Of a stretch of 64,000 nucleotides of DNA, positions 47,234 to 56,356 are shown piece by piece. The number at the start of each line of letters is the position of its first letter. The first letter of the stretch is position 1. The position numbers and the translations under genes are program-made. The notes beneath the pieces are model-generated. The model was not told where the DNA came from, did not search any database, and saw only the letters and a list, made by a program, of their open reading frames with translations. The DNA is from Psychrobacter sp. M13 (GTDB lineage: Bacteria; Pseudomonadota; Gammaproteobacteria; Pseudomonadales; Moraxellaceae): positions 62,001 to 126,000 of the forward strand of contig NZ_CP132194.1 in the NCBI RefSeq assembly GCF_030718935.1, read 5' to 3'.

Positions 47234-47515
47234 TTAAATAAATTCTCGCACTACATCCATTATCCTCGCGTCGACCACGCGCTGCACCCTTTCTTCAATC
47301 TCATTACATAACGACTCAACTTTGCGTTTAGAAGTTGCGACTACTATGAACGTCCACTCACTAGCATCATGCCGATCAAGCTCGCCACTTTCACATACTG
47401 CTATTGCAGGATTACGTCCGATACGCTCATGCAAGCCGCCCATACGCTGACGCTTTTCTTTTAGAGAGCTGCATCCCGGTAGGGTAAAAGTTAGCGTTAA
47501 AATGCCGATGTGCAT
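47234..47515 (-). CDS. DUF503 (YlxP-like) protein
   Basis: A 93-residue protein with the DUF503 pattern: HIGILTLTFTLPGCSSLKEKRQRMGGLHERIGRNPAIAVCESGELDRHDASEWTFIVV cut as strand-helix-strand, then a C-terminal helix with EERVQRVVDARI. In Bacillus, ylxP lies next to rbfA; the function is unknown. It ends 26 bp from the end of convergent glsA. Confidence 0.85.
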   Translation of the reverse strand: MHIGILTLTFTLPGCSSLKEKRQRMGGLHERIGRNPAIAVCESGELDRHDASEWTFIVVATSKRKVESLCNEIEERVQRVVDARIMDVVREFI

Positions 47516-47600
47516 CGTAGTCTCCTTGATAGGTCGTTTCTAAATTGATTTAACTTTACGCTGTTGTACCATCTACAAAAGCTAAACGAGTTCGACAACC

Positions 47601-48776
47601 TTAATCGTATTTTTTAGATTCGATATTAGATACACACTCAGGCAAGTTTTGTACCGCCACGCTTGCCGCATCAATAGCACCAGCCGTATAGCCAGAGAAC
47701 TGCCGCGACCATTCGCTACCTATGCCTGTTAAGCACTGTTGCCAGACGCCTGAGCTTGCTCTAGCATTAGGAGCTAAGGCGTGTTGACCATAACTATCCG
47801 CATTGACATCAAGATCAGCAATCGTCGCGGTAAACGGATCTTGTGCCCAATCTTTGAGGTACTCAGCTTTTGGCGTACCTGCCTCTGCGCCAAATAAACG
47901 CACAAGTTGTTCGCGACAATACTCTTTTAATACTGTTTCGGAGATGCTTTGACGCTGTTGTACTGGCACACCAATAAAACCAAATAATGCGCCGCTACCC
48001 TCTGTTATGGAGGCATCATGAATCTCAACAAGAGGCCCTATCGCACTACGCGCTTCTCCTGATAATCCTGTATCGCGCCAAAAGGGCGTATCATAAACTG
48101 CAAAGTATTTGGCATGAGGTGCCATCCAAGTCGCTGTATTATGCCATTGAATTGTCAGATCAGTCGGTAGGGCAGGGGTAAACGCTATGCTGGCTGCTGC
48201 CAATCGTGGTGGTAGCGCTAGTAGTATATGCCCAGCTTGCCAAGTCGTCAGCTGTCCAGATGAGTCTTTACTAATAACCTCAATATACTCATCAGTCTTG
48301 TTTATCTGATGAACTGGTTGATTGGTAATAATTTTATTTCGATCTAAACGGTTATATAAGGCATTGATCAAAGCTGCCATACCTCCTTTTAGACGCATTG
48401 ATGGCGAAGTGCTTTTATAGCCTTGGCTACGTATAGCGGGCTCATGAGCCGAGCGTTCAACCATCATATCGCCCTCTTCAAACTGCTCAAAGCTCTCTAA
48501 TTGTAGCTCATCGATAAGCTGACCAAGCTGCTGCTGAAAGTCAGGCCAAAACCAAGACGGGCCTAAATCAAAGTTGTCAGCTGATAGGGCTGTTGTCGCG
48601 TCAGTATTTGGAGACTCTAAGGGCATATCTGTAGCAGAGCGAGTAGTGATAATGCGACCACCAAGCGTAGGACGAGCTTCTAATAGGATATAGTCAATAC
48701 CTTTTTTTTCTAATAATAGGGCCGCGTACAGACCACTTAGTCCACCGCCTACAATCGCAACAGAAGCTTGCTTCAT
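47601..48776 (-). CDS. Flavin amine oxidase-family protein
   Basis: A 391-residue FAD enzyme. The dinucleotide-binding fold is SVAIVGGGLSGLYAALLLEKKGIDYILLEA followed by GGRI; the C-terminal FAD part has SSGVWQQCLTGIGSEWSRQFSGYTAGAIDAA. The middle contains MRLKGGMAALINALYNRL and WMAPHAKYFAVYDTPFWR, as in monoamine oxidase-like proteins. The substrate is unknown. The upstream same-strand gene encodes a ChrR-type cupin, 48 bp away, so the two may act together, for example in oxidant response. Confidence 0.83.
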   Translation of the reverse strand: MKQASVAIVGGGLSGLYAALLLEKKGIDYILLEARPTLGGRIITTRSATDMPLESPNTDATTALSADNFDLGPSWFWPDFQQQLGQLIDELQLESFEQFEEGDMMVERSAHEPAIRSQGYKSTSPSMRLKGGMAALINALYNRLDRNKIITNQPVHQINKTDEYIEVISKDSSGQLTTWQAGHILLALPPRLAAASIAFTPALPTDLTIQWHNTATWMAPHAKYFAVYDTPFWRDTGLSGEARSAIGPLVEIHDASITEGSGALFGFIGVPVQQRQSISETVLKEYCREQLVRLFGAEAGTPKAEYLKDWAQDPFTATIADLDVNADSYGQHALAPNARASSGVWQQCLTGIGSEWSRQFSGYTAGAIDAASVAVQNLPECVSNIESKKYD

Positions 48777-48824
48777 CTCAAAATCCTTTATTAAAACCGA
48801 TTAAAATATTATGACTACTCTTAT

Positions 48825-49517
48825 CTACTCATTTAATAGCGCTGCGATATCCGTATGTTTTATCTGCGCTAGATATCCCGTTTTAAGATAGACAGTGACG
48901 CCCTTTAAGCCTGCGCTTATTTGTGGAAGTGTGCCTATAGGAAAGCGTAGCCAACTGCCAGACTTATAAGTCTGCTTGTTTTCAATCAGCTCACCTGCGA
49001 TCACTAGCAGCTCCACGCCGCCTACTACTTCGGTCATAAACAGTGGCTGGCTTGCAGTCAGTCGCTGTAGGCTCACTTGCTCATCGTCATCAGAGAATAG
49101 CGGACAAATCTGACGATCGCCTTGTAACTGCCAGTTGCTATCGTCTGTAGTGTCGATAGCCACATGCTGGTGCTCATCAGTAGACATCTGCCAGAGTTTG
49201 ACAAAAATGGTAGCACCTTTGACACTATAAGGCTGGTGCCCTGATGTCGGTGGATTGCGTATATACCAGCCTATGGGATAATCGGTATCATCCGCAGAAA
49301 AAGTACCTGATAGTACGAGTATCTCCTCGCCACCAGGATGCAAATGATGGGGAAAGTATGAGTCGGGCGCATAGCGTACAATACTGGTAGCACGGGCTTT
49401 TTCTGCGCCTACTCGATCAAGCATGACGCGCTCAACGCCTTTTTGTGGTGAATCAACCCACTGATAGTCCTCAAAGGCTAATGCTGCACGTTGTGAAAAG
49501 TCGGCATTAATAAGCAT
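48825..49517 (-). CDS. ChrR-like cupin-domain protein
   Basis: A 230-residue two-cupin protein. The first cupin has the metal-binding pattern FPHHLHPGGEEILVLSGTFSADDTDYPIGWYIRNPP; a second, less complete barrel follows (FMTEVVGGVELLVIAGELIENK). The C-terminal domain of the anti-sigma factor ChrR has this layout, but no N-terminal zinc anti-sigma domain is present. I start at ATG 49517 with TTGGAAAAA upstream; a longer frame to 49574 adds a Leu-rich stretch foreign to the family. It lies just upstream of the amine oxidase gene. Confidence 0.8.
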   Translation of the reverse strand: MLINADFSQRAALAFEDYQWVDSPQKGVERVMLDRVGAEKARATSIVRYAPDSYFPHHLHPGGEEILVLSGTFSADDTDYPIGWYIRNPPTSGHQPYSVKGATIFVKLWQMSTDEHQHVAIDTTDDSNWQLQGDRQICPLFSDDDEQVSLQRLTASQPLFMTEVVGGVELLVIAGELIENKQTYKSGSWLRFPIGTLPQISAGLKGVTVYLKTGYLAQIKHTDIAALLNE

Positions 49518-49659
49518 AAGTTTTTCCAAAAAAGCGGTTAGTAGGGTTAACAATTTATTTGTATCGCTAGTCATTGTTAGCGCGACTTAGCCCTTCAAAG
49601 TAGTAGGCAAAGCCAGTATCATAGCTATCATTTATTGATCATAACAAAAGGAAAATCAA

Positions 49660-49998
49660 GTGTCACAGGCTCAGCTCTCTAGTCATATCACTACTCTTAA
49701 ACAAGATCAGCGCACTGTCCTAAAAGCCCTCACTATCATAGGTTATTTAGAAGGTACTTCATTTTTACTACTGCTCGGTATTGCCATGCCATTAAAGTAT
49801 ATGATGGGTATTGAAGAGGCTGTAAAGTATATCGGTATGGGTCATGGCGTCTTGTTTATAGCCTATATCGTTATACTCATGACAGTGGTCACTAAAATAA
49901 AAACACCACTATGGGCCATGCCTATCGGTGTAATCGGTTCATTCTTGCCATTTGGGCCTTTTATATTTGACCATTTTTTAAAGAAAAGCCTTCAATAA
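49660..49998 (+). CDS. DUF3817 membrane protein
   Basis: A 112-residue protein with three hydrophobic helices and the DUF3817 pattern GYLEGTSFLLLLGIAMPLKYMMG, GMGHGVLFIAYIV and the closing FLPFGPFIFDHFL. Function unknown. GTG start at 49660 is preceded by AAGGAAAA. Divergent from the cupin gene. Confidence 0.85.
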   Translation: MSQAQLSSHITTLKQDQRTVLKALTIIGYLEGTSFLLLLGIAMPLKYMMGIEEAVKYIGMGHGVLFIAYIVILMTVVTKIKTPLWAMPIGVIGSFLPFGPFIFDHFLKKSLQ

Positions 49999-50003
49999 AG
50001 TAT

Positions 50004-50050
50004 AAAAAATCCAGTGTCAAACGCTTAGTCTAAACGTCTAACACTGGATT
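50004..50050 (-). terminator. Inverted repeat between convergent genes
   Basis: AATCCAGTGT and ACACTGGATT form a 10-bp perfect stem with an inner AACG-type pairing. On the minus strand it runs into a T-run, so it ends the charged-protein gene and can also stop the DUF3817 transcript. Confidence 0.8.
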
Positions 50051-50081
50051 CATAAAGCTTGAAGCTAATTAATTAAACCGA

Positions 50082-50648
50082 TTACTCTTGATCTAACTTA
50101 TCGATCATACCTTGATATTTATCTTTTTTGGCAGCGATCTTTTTGCGGCGCTCTTCTGCGGTAGCGATTAGATTTTTAGCGATATCTAAGCTCTTATCAA
50201 AAGCGGCTAATTCCATATCTACGGCATCTAGCAATTTACCAAGCATCATAGCAGTCGCTTTTTCAGAGACATCATGCTTCATGTCTACCGCGTCAGATTT
50301 AAAATCTTCTCTTAGCTTAGTTGCCCATTGATAGATACCAGCCATCGTTATACCAGACTTATCATCTTCGTCAGAGCTGTCTTTATCATTGGCTTTCTTA
50401 TCAGACTTTTTGTTATCTTTATTTTTCTTGTCTGATTTGTCAGACTTATCTTCTTTTGATTTGCTATCTTTATCTGATTCTTTGTCATCATTACCAAGCT
50501 TAGCATCGGTGTCAACTTCTAGATCATGTTCAGCATTGTACTCTTCAAAATCGCCATCTTCATAAACGACAGTATCGTCTTTTACCACTTCTACACCAGT
50601 TACTGCGTTATTCTGCACTGATTTTTTATCTTCATTTTTGTTTGACAT
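50082..50648 (-). CDS. Hypothetical charged low-complexity protein
   Basis: A 188-residue protein with no family I know. Residues 25-97 are a Lys/Asp/Ser low-complexity tract (units such as DKSDKKNKDNKKSDKK). Residues 100-188 are a regular amphipathic helical domain (TKLREDFKSDAVDMKHDVSEKATAMMLGKLLDAVDMELAAFDKSL) with coiled-coil character. It could be a phasin-like or scaffold protein, but nothing proves it. AAGGA lies about 12 bp upstream of the ATG. Confidence 0.7.
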   Translation of the reverse strand: MSNKNEDKKSVQNNAVTGVEVVKDDTVVYEDGDFEEYNAEHDLEVDTDAKLGNDDKESDKDSKSKEDKSDKSDKKNKDNKKSDKKANDKDSSDEDDKSGITMAGIYQWATKLREDFKSDAVDMKHDVSEKATAMMLGKLLDAVDMELAAFDKSLDIAKNLIATAEERRKKIAAKKDKYQGMIDKLDQE

Positions 50649-50840
50649 AATTTGGAATCCTTATAGGGTTAGCATTTAGATATTAGCTACGATAAACATT
50701 GATTCGCCGATAGTAAGCTGATGCTATTATTTAAGCAATAGCCGGTTATAAATCTACCTTGCAAGCGCCACAGAAGGAAACATAGCAGTACTATCCGTTT
50801 ACAAACTATCTTTACAAATTTTGTATCTTAGCTAAATAAT

Positions 50841-51335
50841 TTACTGCTCTTGCCACTGTAGCCAAAGCCTAGTATCCAGCTCAAACTGATGATAATCGGG
50901 CTCCATATGACAGCAGAGTTGATAGAAGGCTTTATCGTGATCTTTTTGTTTAAAATGCGCCAGCTCATGCACAACTATCATCTTTAAGAACTCAGGTGGC
51001 GCTTTTTTAAATAGGCTGGCGACCGTAATACTATTATGGGATTTAAGCTTGCTACCTTGTACTCGCGACTGAAAGGTGTGAATACCTAATGCCTGATTCA
51101 GTACCGCAAGCTTACTGTTATAACTGACTTGGGTGAGTGAGCCACTTTTACGCATATATTGATTTTTGATCTCATTAATATACTGATATAGCGCTTTATC
51201 GCTTTGTACCTCATGACTGGTTGGATAGTTTTTGTGAATATAATCGCCTAGCGTTCCTGTGCTAATCATTTGCGCCGCTTGAGTTTGAATATGCTCAGGA
51301 TAATGGGCGATATACTTTAGGGTGGGTGAAGTCAC
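50841..51335 (-). CDS. YgjP/WLM-type metallopeptidase-domain protein
   Basis: A 164-residue protein with VVHELAHFKQKDHDKAFYQLCCHMEPDY: HELAH plus a later His is the gluzincin zinc site of the YgjP/SprT-like (DUF45) group. The preceding strand helix LNQALGIHTFQSRVQGSKLKSHNSI takes the family position. YgjP-like proteins are poorly characterised predicted zinc peptidases. The start is GTG 51335, with AAGGAT upstream. Confidence 0.8.
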   Translation of the reverse strand: MTSPTLKYIAHYPEHIQTQAAQMISTGTLGDYIHKNYPTSHEVQSDKALYQYINEIKNQYMRKSGSLTQVSYNSKLAVLNQALGIHTFQSRVQGSKLKSHNSITVASLFKKAPPEFLKMIVVHELAHFKQKDHDKAFYQLCCHMEPDYHQFELDTRLWLQWQEQ

Positions 51336-51365
51336 GGAATTATCCTTATTTCTTAATACTGTTTT

Positions 51366-51923
51366 TTAGCTTGGAATATCGATACTTTTAGGTAAATGTA
51401 GCTCAATACGTAATTTGGGCAAGTCTTGCAGATGCTCAATTAGTAGGGGCAAGGTAATAGACTGCCACTCTAAAGGCACTGTATTAGTAATGCTCAGATC
51501 AGTATCGCTTATTGCACTGTTAGACGAATTGCTGACAGTCTGGTTGCTAGAGATAAGCGGCCGCGTCAATATGGACATTTTGCGGATGCCTTTATAGCGT
51601 ATCAACGGCATAAGCTGCTGACCTAAATCATTAAGAGCCGCAACTAGCCAGCGCTTACGAGTAGGATGATAAGGGTGATCAGATATGACAAGATTGGCAA
51701 TATAAATAGGCTGATTGTTATTAGAATTAGCACTCAGTCCTGCGCGTTCATGCTCGCGTTTATGGAGCAGACAGCCACCGACTGATAGGCTACCATCACG
51801 GCAGGCGCGATGATAGCGCTGATAGTTATCAGGATATAGCGTCTTACAGCGTGTCAATACTGGATCGAGTAATATGCCAGCGCTATTAACGGGCAATAAT
51901 AATACTTGTGCCTTGCTATTCAA
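51366..51923 (-). CDS. Degenerate macrodomain-like (DarG-type) protein
   Basis: The layout follows DarG-like macrodomains: VLLLPVNSAGILLDPVLTRCKTLYPDNYQRYHRACRDGSL (strand, N-x-x-G loop, Y-P-x-x-Y), then IANLVI...HPTRKRW, an LGQQLMPLIRYKGIRKMSI strand and PLEWQSITLPLLIEHL. Two ADP-ribose loops are altered: the usual MGKG after VNxxG reads ILLDP, and the GCGLGGL loop is replaced by a Ser/Asn/Thr insert. So ADP-ribose hydrolase activity is doubtful. No DarT toxin is nearby. The only canonical start is TTG 51923, but family-like sequence continues upstream to a possible ATA start at 51956. Family call is by eye, moderately sure. Confidence 0.6.
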   Translation of the reverse strand: MNSKAQVLLLPVNSAGILLDPVLTRCKTLYPDNYQRYHRACRDGSLSVGGCLLHKREHERAGLSANSNNNQPIYIANLVISDHPYHPTRKRWLVAALNDLGQQLMPLIRYKGIRKMSILTRPLISSNQTVSNSSNSAISDTDLSITNTVPLEWQSITLPLLIEHLQDLPKLRIELHLPKSIDIPS

Positions 51924-52095
51924 AATAGGGCTATGAGTTTGCTCGATAATAGCTATGGTATTTACCTCCCAATACTTATACCAAATCCAAAAGGTGCGAT
52001 TGACATTGTTAAACTCAGCCTACTAGATATAGTGCTTGTCTAAGTTTGTCGTGCCACTCTAGTTTTGGAAATGGTATCACCTAGTTCTTAAACTT

Positions 52096-52353
52096 TTAAT
52101 TTCTAAACTTTACCGTGCCGCTGGTGCCTGTTGCCATAGCATCACGAGCCAGCTGATCTTCAGCGTTGTTTTTGGCGCTTATTGAATCAGGATCAGGACG
52201 ATGCTCGCTATGTCCGCACTGCGTACATTCAATGTATTCATCAGGCGTCGGATCAGTAATATTGACTTGTACTACCGCATCTATCGCCTGACACTTAGGA
52301 CAGCTAACACCTGCTAAAAACCGACGTTTGGGCTGTGGTGATTGATAGCGCAT
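52096..52353 (-). CDS. yheV: YheV-family zinc-ribbon protein
   Basis: An 85-residue protein with RRFLAGVSCPKC and later YIECTQCGHSEH: two CxxC pairs making a zinc ribbon. The wording RFLAGVxCPxC and VECxxCGH is that of YheV, usually found beside prlC, and here the ATG follows the prlC stop with no gap. Function unknown. A C-terminal Ala/Thr/Ser tail is longer than in E. coli. Confidence 0.85.
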   Translation of the reverse strand: MRYQSPQPKRRFLAGVSCPKCQAIDAVVQVNITDPTPDEYIECTQCGHSEHRPDPDSISAKNNAEDQLARDAMATGTSGTVKFRN

Positions 52354-54534
52354 CTAGCTGGCCGCCTTATCAACGCTAGCATCATTAAAGCCGCTATGAC
52401 GTAGCAAGGCGTCGATACTGGCGCTGCGTCCACGGAAGTTCTCAAAGTTAGTCTTGGCAGGCAAGCTACCACCCACTGAGAGCACAGTATCGCGGAACGC
52501 TTTGCCTGTAGTAGCATTAAAGATACCTTCTTCTTCAAATTTGCTAAAAGCATCAGCTGATAGTAGCTCGGCCCACTTATACGAGTAATAGCCTGCCGCA
52601 TAGCCACCGGCAAAGATATGACTAAAGCCATTAGCGAAGCGGTTATATTCTGGCGTTTCTGTAATAGCGATATCATCGCGTACTGACTCTAACGTTTGCA
52701 AAATACCCTCGTAATCAAGCGCTGGCGTCTGCGCGTGAATCAGCAAATCAAACAATGAAAATTCAATCTGACGTAAGGTTTGCATACCGCTCTGAAAGTT
52801 TTTGGCAGCTAGTAGCGCGTCAAGCTTGTCTTGCGGTAATGGCTCGCCAGTTTCAACATGGCTACTGATCAGCGCAATACCCTCAGCATCCCACGCCCAG
52901 TTTTCCATAAACTGACTTGGCAGCTCAACGGCATCCCACTCAACGCCATTGACGCCAGCGACATCACCGACACTCACTTGGGTCAATAAATGATGCAGCC
53001 CATGACCGAACTCATGGAACAAGGTTAACACTTCATTATGAGTCAGTAAGCTGGGCTTACCTGCCAGCGCTGGAGTAAAGTTACCGACCATAAAGCACAC
53101 GGGTAGCTGATCATAGCCCTCAATATCATGACTATAACGCGCTTGAAAACCGCTCATCCAAGCACCGCCACGTTTACCGCTGCGAGCGAATAGATCAAAA
53201 TAAAAGCCGCCGACTAAGCTATCATCAGCATCAAACAATTGATAAAAGTGCACATCGTCATGCCAGAGCGTGGCGATATTAGTCGTTTCGTTTTGTCCAG
53301 TTTGTTGCTCTTTTACGGTAATACCATATAAACGCTCAACGATAGCAAATAGCCCATCGAGAACTTTTGGCAAAGGGAAATAAGGGCGAATCTCTTCTTG
53401 TGATAAGCTGAATTTGCTTTGCTTCACCTTTTCAGCGATATAAGCATTATCCCAAGGTTGCAAATCATCAATACCATAGTCTTTGGCACTGTCTTGCAGC
53501 TGCTCTAGATCCTGTTTAGCAGTCGGTGTAGCTTGCACGGCTAAATCGCGTAAAAATTTCTCAACCTCGGCGACATTGTCCGCCATCTTCGTCGATAGCG
53601 AGACTTGTGAATAATTGTCAAAGCCTAATAGCTTCGCCTTTTGCTCGCGAAGATCTAATATCTCACTCATGATATCAGCGTTATTCAGTGACTCGCCCTG
53701 AGCATTGATATGTTTATCAAACTCTGAGGCACGGGTAACATAAGCATGATATAGCGTTTTGCGTAGCTCGCGATCATCAGCATGAGTCATCACCGCGATA
53801 TATACAGGAATATTTAAGCTGGCGACATAATAAGGGCTAGGCAAATCATCGATTTCAGCTTGGGTTAGCTCCTCTTTTTCTAGCATTCGAACTTTGTACT
53901 GCTCACCTGTATCAGCCAACAATCCAAGTCCACTTTCAGTGATACCCGCCAATTGTGATTGCTCAATAGGTAGCATAAAAGCTTGGGTGGCATCTAATAT
54001 ATTATCTGAAAATTTCGCTGACAAAGTCGATAGTTTACTTTGAATCGCGGCAAAATTATCTTGCTCAGCCTTAGGTAGTGCCACTCCTGATAACTCAAAC
54101 TTTTGAATAGCTAGCTCAATAGCACGAGCGCGCGCAAGCTCTAACTGGTCAAAGAATGCCTTGTCATTCTTGATGGTTTGATAACGATCAAATAGCGGTT
54201 GATGTTGCCCAACGCGCGTACCATAAGCCGATAGAGTCGGCAGCAGCTCATGATGGATATGACGTATCTCATCGTTACTCATCACGCTATTGAGATGCGA
54301 TAAGATACCCCAATTGCGATCTAAGGCCAGATTGATATGATCAAAGCTCATCACGTCATCTAGCGCTTGCTCAGCACTGATTGGCGTAAAGTCTTTATCT
54401 TGAAATACCGACAGCGTATCTAAGAATTCATTAGATTGATCAATGGCGTCTATCACTTGAGCCTGTAGCTCAGTAGGCTCGGTCGCTGCAAAGTCAACGA
54501 GATTCAAGTTTTGATAAGTCATAACAGTAGTCAT
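52354..54534 (-). CDS. prlC: Oligopeptidase A (PrlC), M3 family
   Basis: A 726-residue cytosolic zinc metallopeptidase that degrades signal peptides and other short peptides. The active site is LFHEFGHGLHHLL with the downstream Glu in VEWDAVELPSQFMENW; GGFYFDLFARSGKRGGAW and FAGGYAAGYYSYKWAELLSADAF are conserved blocks. yheV begins immediately after its stop. A second in-frame-like overlap is seen in another frame only and is ignored. Confidence 0.95.
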   Translation of the reverse strand: MTTVMTYQNLNLVDFAATEPTELQAQVIDAIDQSNEFLDTLSVFQDKDFTPISAEQALDDVMSFDHINLALDRNWGILSHLNSVMSNDEIRHIHHELLPTLSAYGTRVGQHQPLFDRYQTIKNDKAFFDQLELARARAIELAIQKFELSGVALPKAEQDNFAAIQSKLSTLSAKFSDNILDATQAFMLPIEQSQLAGITESGLGLLADTGEQYKVRMLEKEELTQAEIDDLPSPYYVASLNIPVYIAVMTHADDRELRKTLYHAYVTRASEFDKHINAQGESLNNADIMSEILDLREQKAKLLGFDNYSQVSLSTKMADNVAEVEKFLRDLAVQATPTAKQDLEQLQDSAKDYGIDDLQPWDNAYIAEKVKQSKFSLSQEEIRPYFPLPKVLDGLFAIVERLYGITVKEQQTGQNETTNIATLWHDDVHFYQLFDADDSLVGGFYFDLFARSGKRGGAWMSGFQARYSHDIEGYDQLPVCFMVGNFTPALAGKPSLLTHNEVLTLFHEFGHGLHHLLTQVSVGDVAGVNGVEWDAVELPSQFMENWAWDAEGIALISSHVETGEPLPQDKLDALLAAKNFQSGMQTLRQIEFSLFDLLIHAQTPALDYEGILQTLESVRDDIAITETPEYNRFANGFSHIFAGGYAAGYYSYKWAELLSADAFSKFEEEGIFNATTGKAFRDTVLSVGGSLPAKTNFENFRGRSASIDALLRHSGFNDASVDKAAS

Positions 54535-55118
54535 AAGAAGTCCAAAGGCAGTAAAAGGTAAGAATAGTAGTAGTTGAATAGGTATAGAGAATCAAAATGT
54601 TACGCTATAAAGCAAATAGGGTTAGTAAAAGCATGTTAACTATTAATCATGTTAACTATCAATAAGTAAAAGTGCTGAATGAATAAGAAATGGGTATGTT
54701 TGACTTCGAATACAACCTAATACAATAGTCCTAATGCTTAATCAAAACAAATTGTCGTCTTTAAGAATGTTTCTCAATATACAATAGTGATGGACACGCT
54801 TACAAAGCATATCATTTGCTTGCAAACTAACTCTATAGCAAAGATGCTGAACTTGTTAGGCTAGTAAATAGAGTCAAACAACAATTGAATAAAAAATGAC
54901 TTTGTAGGATACTCAATAGAACGAGTCTAATTACTTATAGCTATTTATATTACTTGTAGCTCTTTAGAATCACTAAAAAAGTATTTTAGATAAGTTCATC
55001 GGCTAATCACACATGGGTCAACCATCTGTTATATAGTCTTTTATTATTGAGTTATTCGATACTGAGCGGATTAGAAGTTAATCAGCAATTAAAGATAATA
55101 AAACTAGGAGCATACTTT
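54535..55118. promoter_or_regulatory. Divergent upstream region of prlC and the Balon gene
   Basis: 584 AT-rich bases without a gene of note. It must carry the prlC promoter and a promoter for the hibernation factor, which should respond to cold or stationary phase, but I cannot point to a specific box. No terminator or repeat was seen. Confidence 0.45.
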
Positions 55119-56231
55119 ATGAAAGCAACTCTCAAAAGTTTACGTGAATCTAAAGCCAATCCAGCGGTAAGTATTTTTGTAAAAACACACCGTGAGCATC
55201 CTGCTAATGAACAAGATCCTATTGCCCTCAAAAACCAACTCAAAGTCGCCGAAGATCGTCTGAATAAAGAATACGATAAAAATACAGCATCGACTATCTT
55301 AGCGCACATTCACAAAGTTACCGAAGATTTGAATCATAATTATAACCTCGATACATTAGCTATTTTTGCTAGTACTGATGATGTTCAGCTGATTCGTATG
55401 CCACTTGATACCAAAGAGCGTGTAGTGATATCAGATAGCTTTGCTACTCGTGATCTCGTCCGTGATATGGCAAGTGCCGTACATTTTTATGCTGTAGTGT
55501 TGACGGGTGACGTTGCTCGCTTAATTGAAGCCTCAAATGATCGTGTGGTCATGGAGTTTGATAAAGACTCAGATAAGCAAAACAATATGGAAAACATTCC
55601 ATTCCCAATTGATAATAATGGCTTATACAAGACCAGCGATGGCGGCTCTGACCGTTCAGCGAATAACGAGAGCGCTCATCTAAAAGAGTACTTCAACCAA
55701 GTTGATAAGAGCGTCCAAGAGCTATGGGGCGAGCATAAAATGCCGCTTGTGGTTATCGGTGATACCAAAAACGTTGGTTACTATAAAGAAGTCTGTGACC
55801 GTCCAGAGAATATCATTGCAACGGTAACCAATGTTACTCGTCTTGATGATGGCAGCGCTCAGCACATTATCGATGGGGTACAAGAGGCGATAGAAGAGTA
55901 TCGTAGCTCGCTACATATGCAGGCGATGGGTGAGATTGATAAAGCTCGTGGCGCTAATATGCTACGTACGGACTTACAAGAAGTCTATCAGGGAGCATTC
56001 CAAGGTGCAGGCGAGACCTTGTATGTGCGTCGCTGGTATATTCAACCTGCCAAAATCGATGAAAAAGCGCAGACATTAGCCTTAGTAGATGATGCTGCTG
56101 GCGAAGGCGTAACTGATGATGCTATCGGTGTCATTATTGAACATGTCATTCATAATGGTGGCGATGTTATCTTCTTACCAGAAGAGATTATGGGCGCTGA
56201 TCAGCCTATAGCTTTAGTGACTCGCTATTAA
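55119..56231 (+). CDS. Balon-type ribosome hibernation factor (aeRF1-like family 3)
   Basis: A 370-residue homologue of the bacterial archaeo-eukaryotic release factor family 3. I recognise it as the AOC03_06830/Balon family, described in Psychrobacter urativorans as a protein that enters the ribosomal A site, with EF-Tu, during cold shock and stationary phase. Three domains are visible: N-terminal (TLKSLRESKANPAVSIFVKTH), central eRF1-like (SAVHFYAVVLTGDVARLIEAS, later PLVVIGDTKNVGYYKEV) and C-terminal (GAGETLYVRRWYIQPAKI... GGDVIFLPEEIMG). No GGQ motif was seen, as expected for a non-releasing factor. Start ATG 55119 has CTAGGAG 9 bp upstream; an earlier frame start at 55047 is unsupported. 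Confidence 0.85.
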   Translation: MKATLKSLRESKANPAVSIFVKTHREHPANEQDPIALKNQLKVAEDRLNKEYDKNTASTILAHIHKVTEDLNHNYNLDTLAIFASTDDVQLIRMPLDTKERVVISDSFATRDLVRDMASAVHFYAVVLTGDVARLIEASNDRVVMEFDKDSDKQNNMENIPFPIDNNGLYKTSDGGSDRSANNESAHLKEYFNQVDKSVQELWGEHKMPLVVIGDTKNVGYYKEVCDRPENIIATVTNVTRLDDGSAQHIIDGVQEAIEEYRSSLHMQAMGEIDKARGANMLRTDLQEVYQGAFQGAGETLYVRRWYIQPAKIDEKAQTLALVDDAAGEGVTDDAIGVIIEHVIHNGGDVIFLPEEIMGADQPIALVTRY

Positions 56232-56264
56232 TTAGGTTATCTCAAGCATAGACAGATCTAAAGT

Positions 56265-56298
56265 AGAGCATTGATTCACTAAGGATCAATGCTCTTTT
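56265..56298 (+). terminator. Terminator after the Balon gene
   Basis: AGAGCATTGAT and ATCAATGCTCT form an 11-bp perfect stem, followed by TTTT. Confidence 0.85.
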
Positions 56299-56356
56299 AG
56301 TTTAAAGACATGCTCTAGTACTAAATCACATATTTTATTTCATAAAGGTATCGATA

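Noticed and set aside
52314..52676. 120-codon ORF overlapping the prlC end
   Set aside because: It is an alternative frame of prlC/yheV on the same strand without its own ribosome site.
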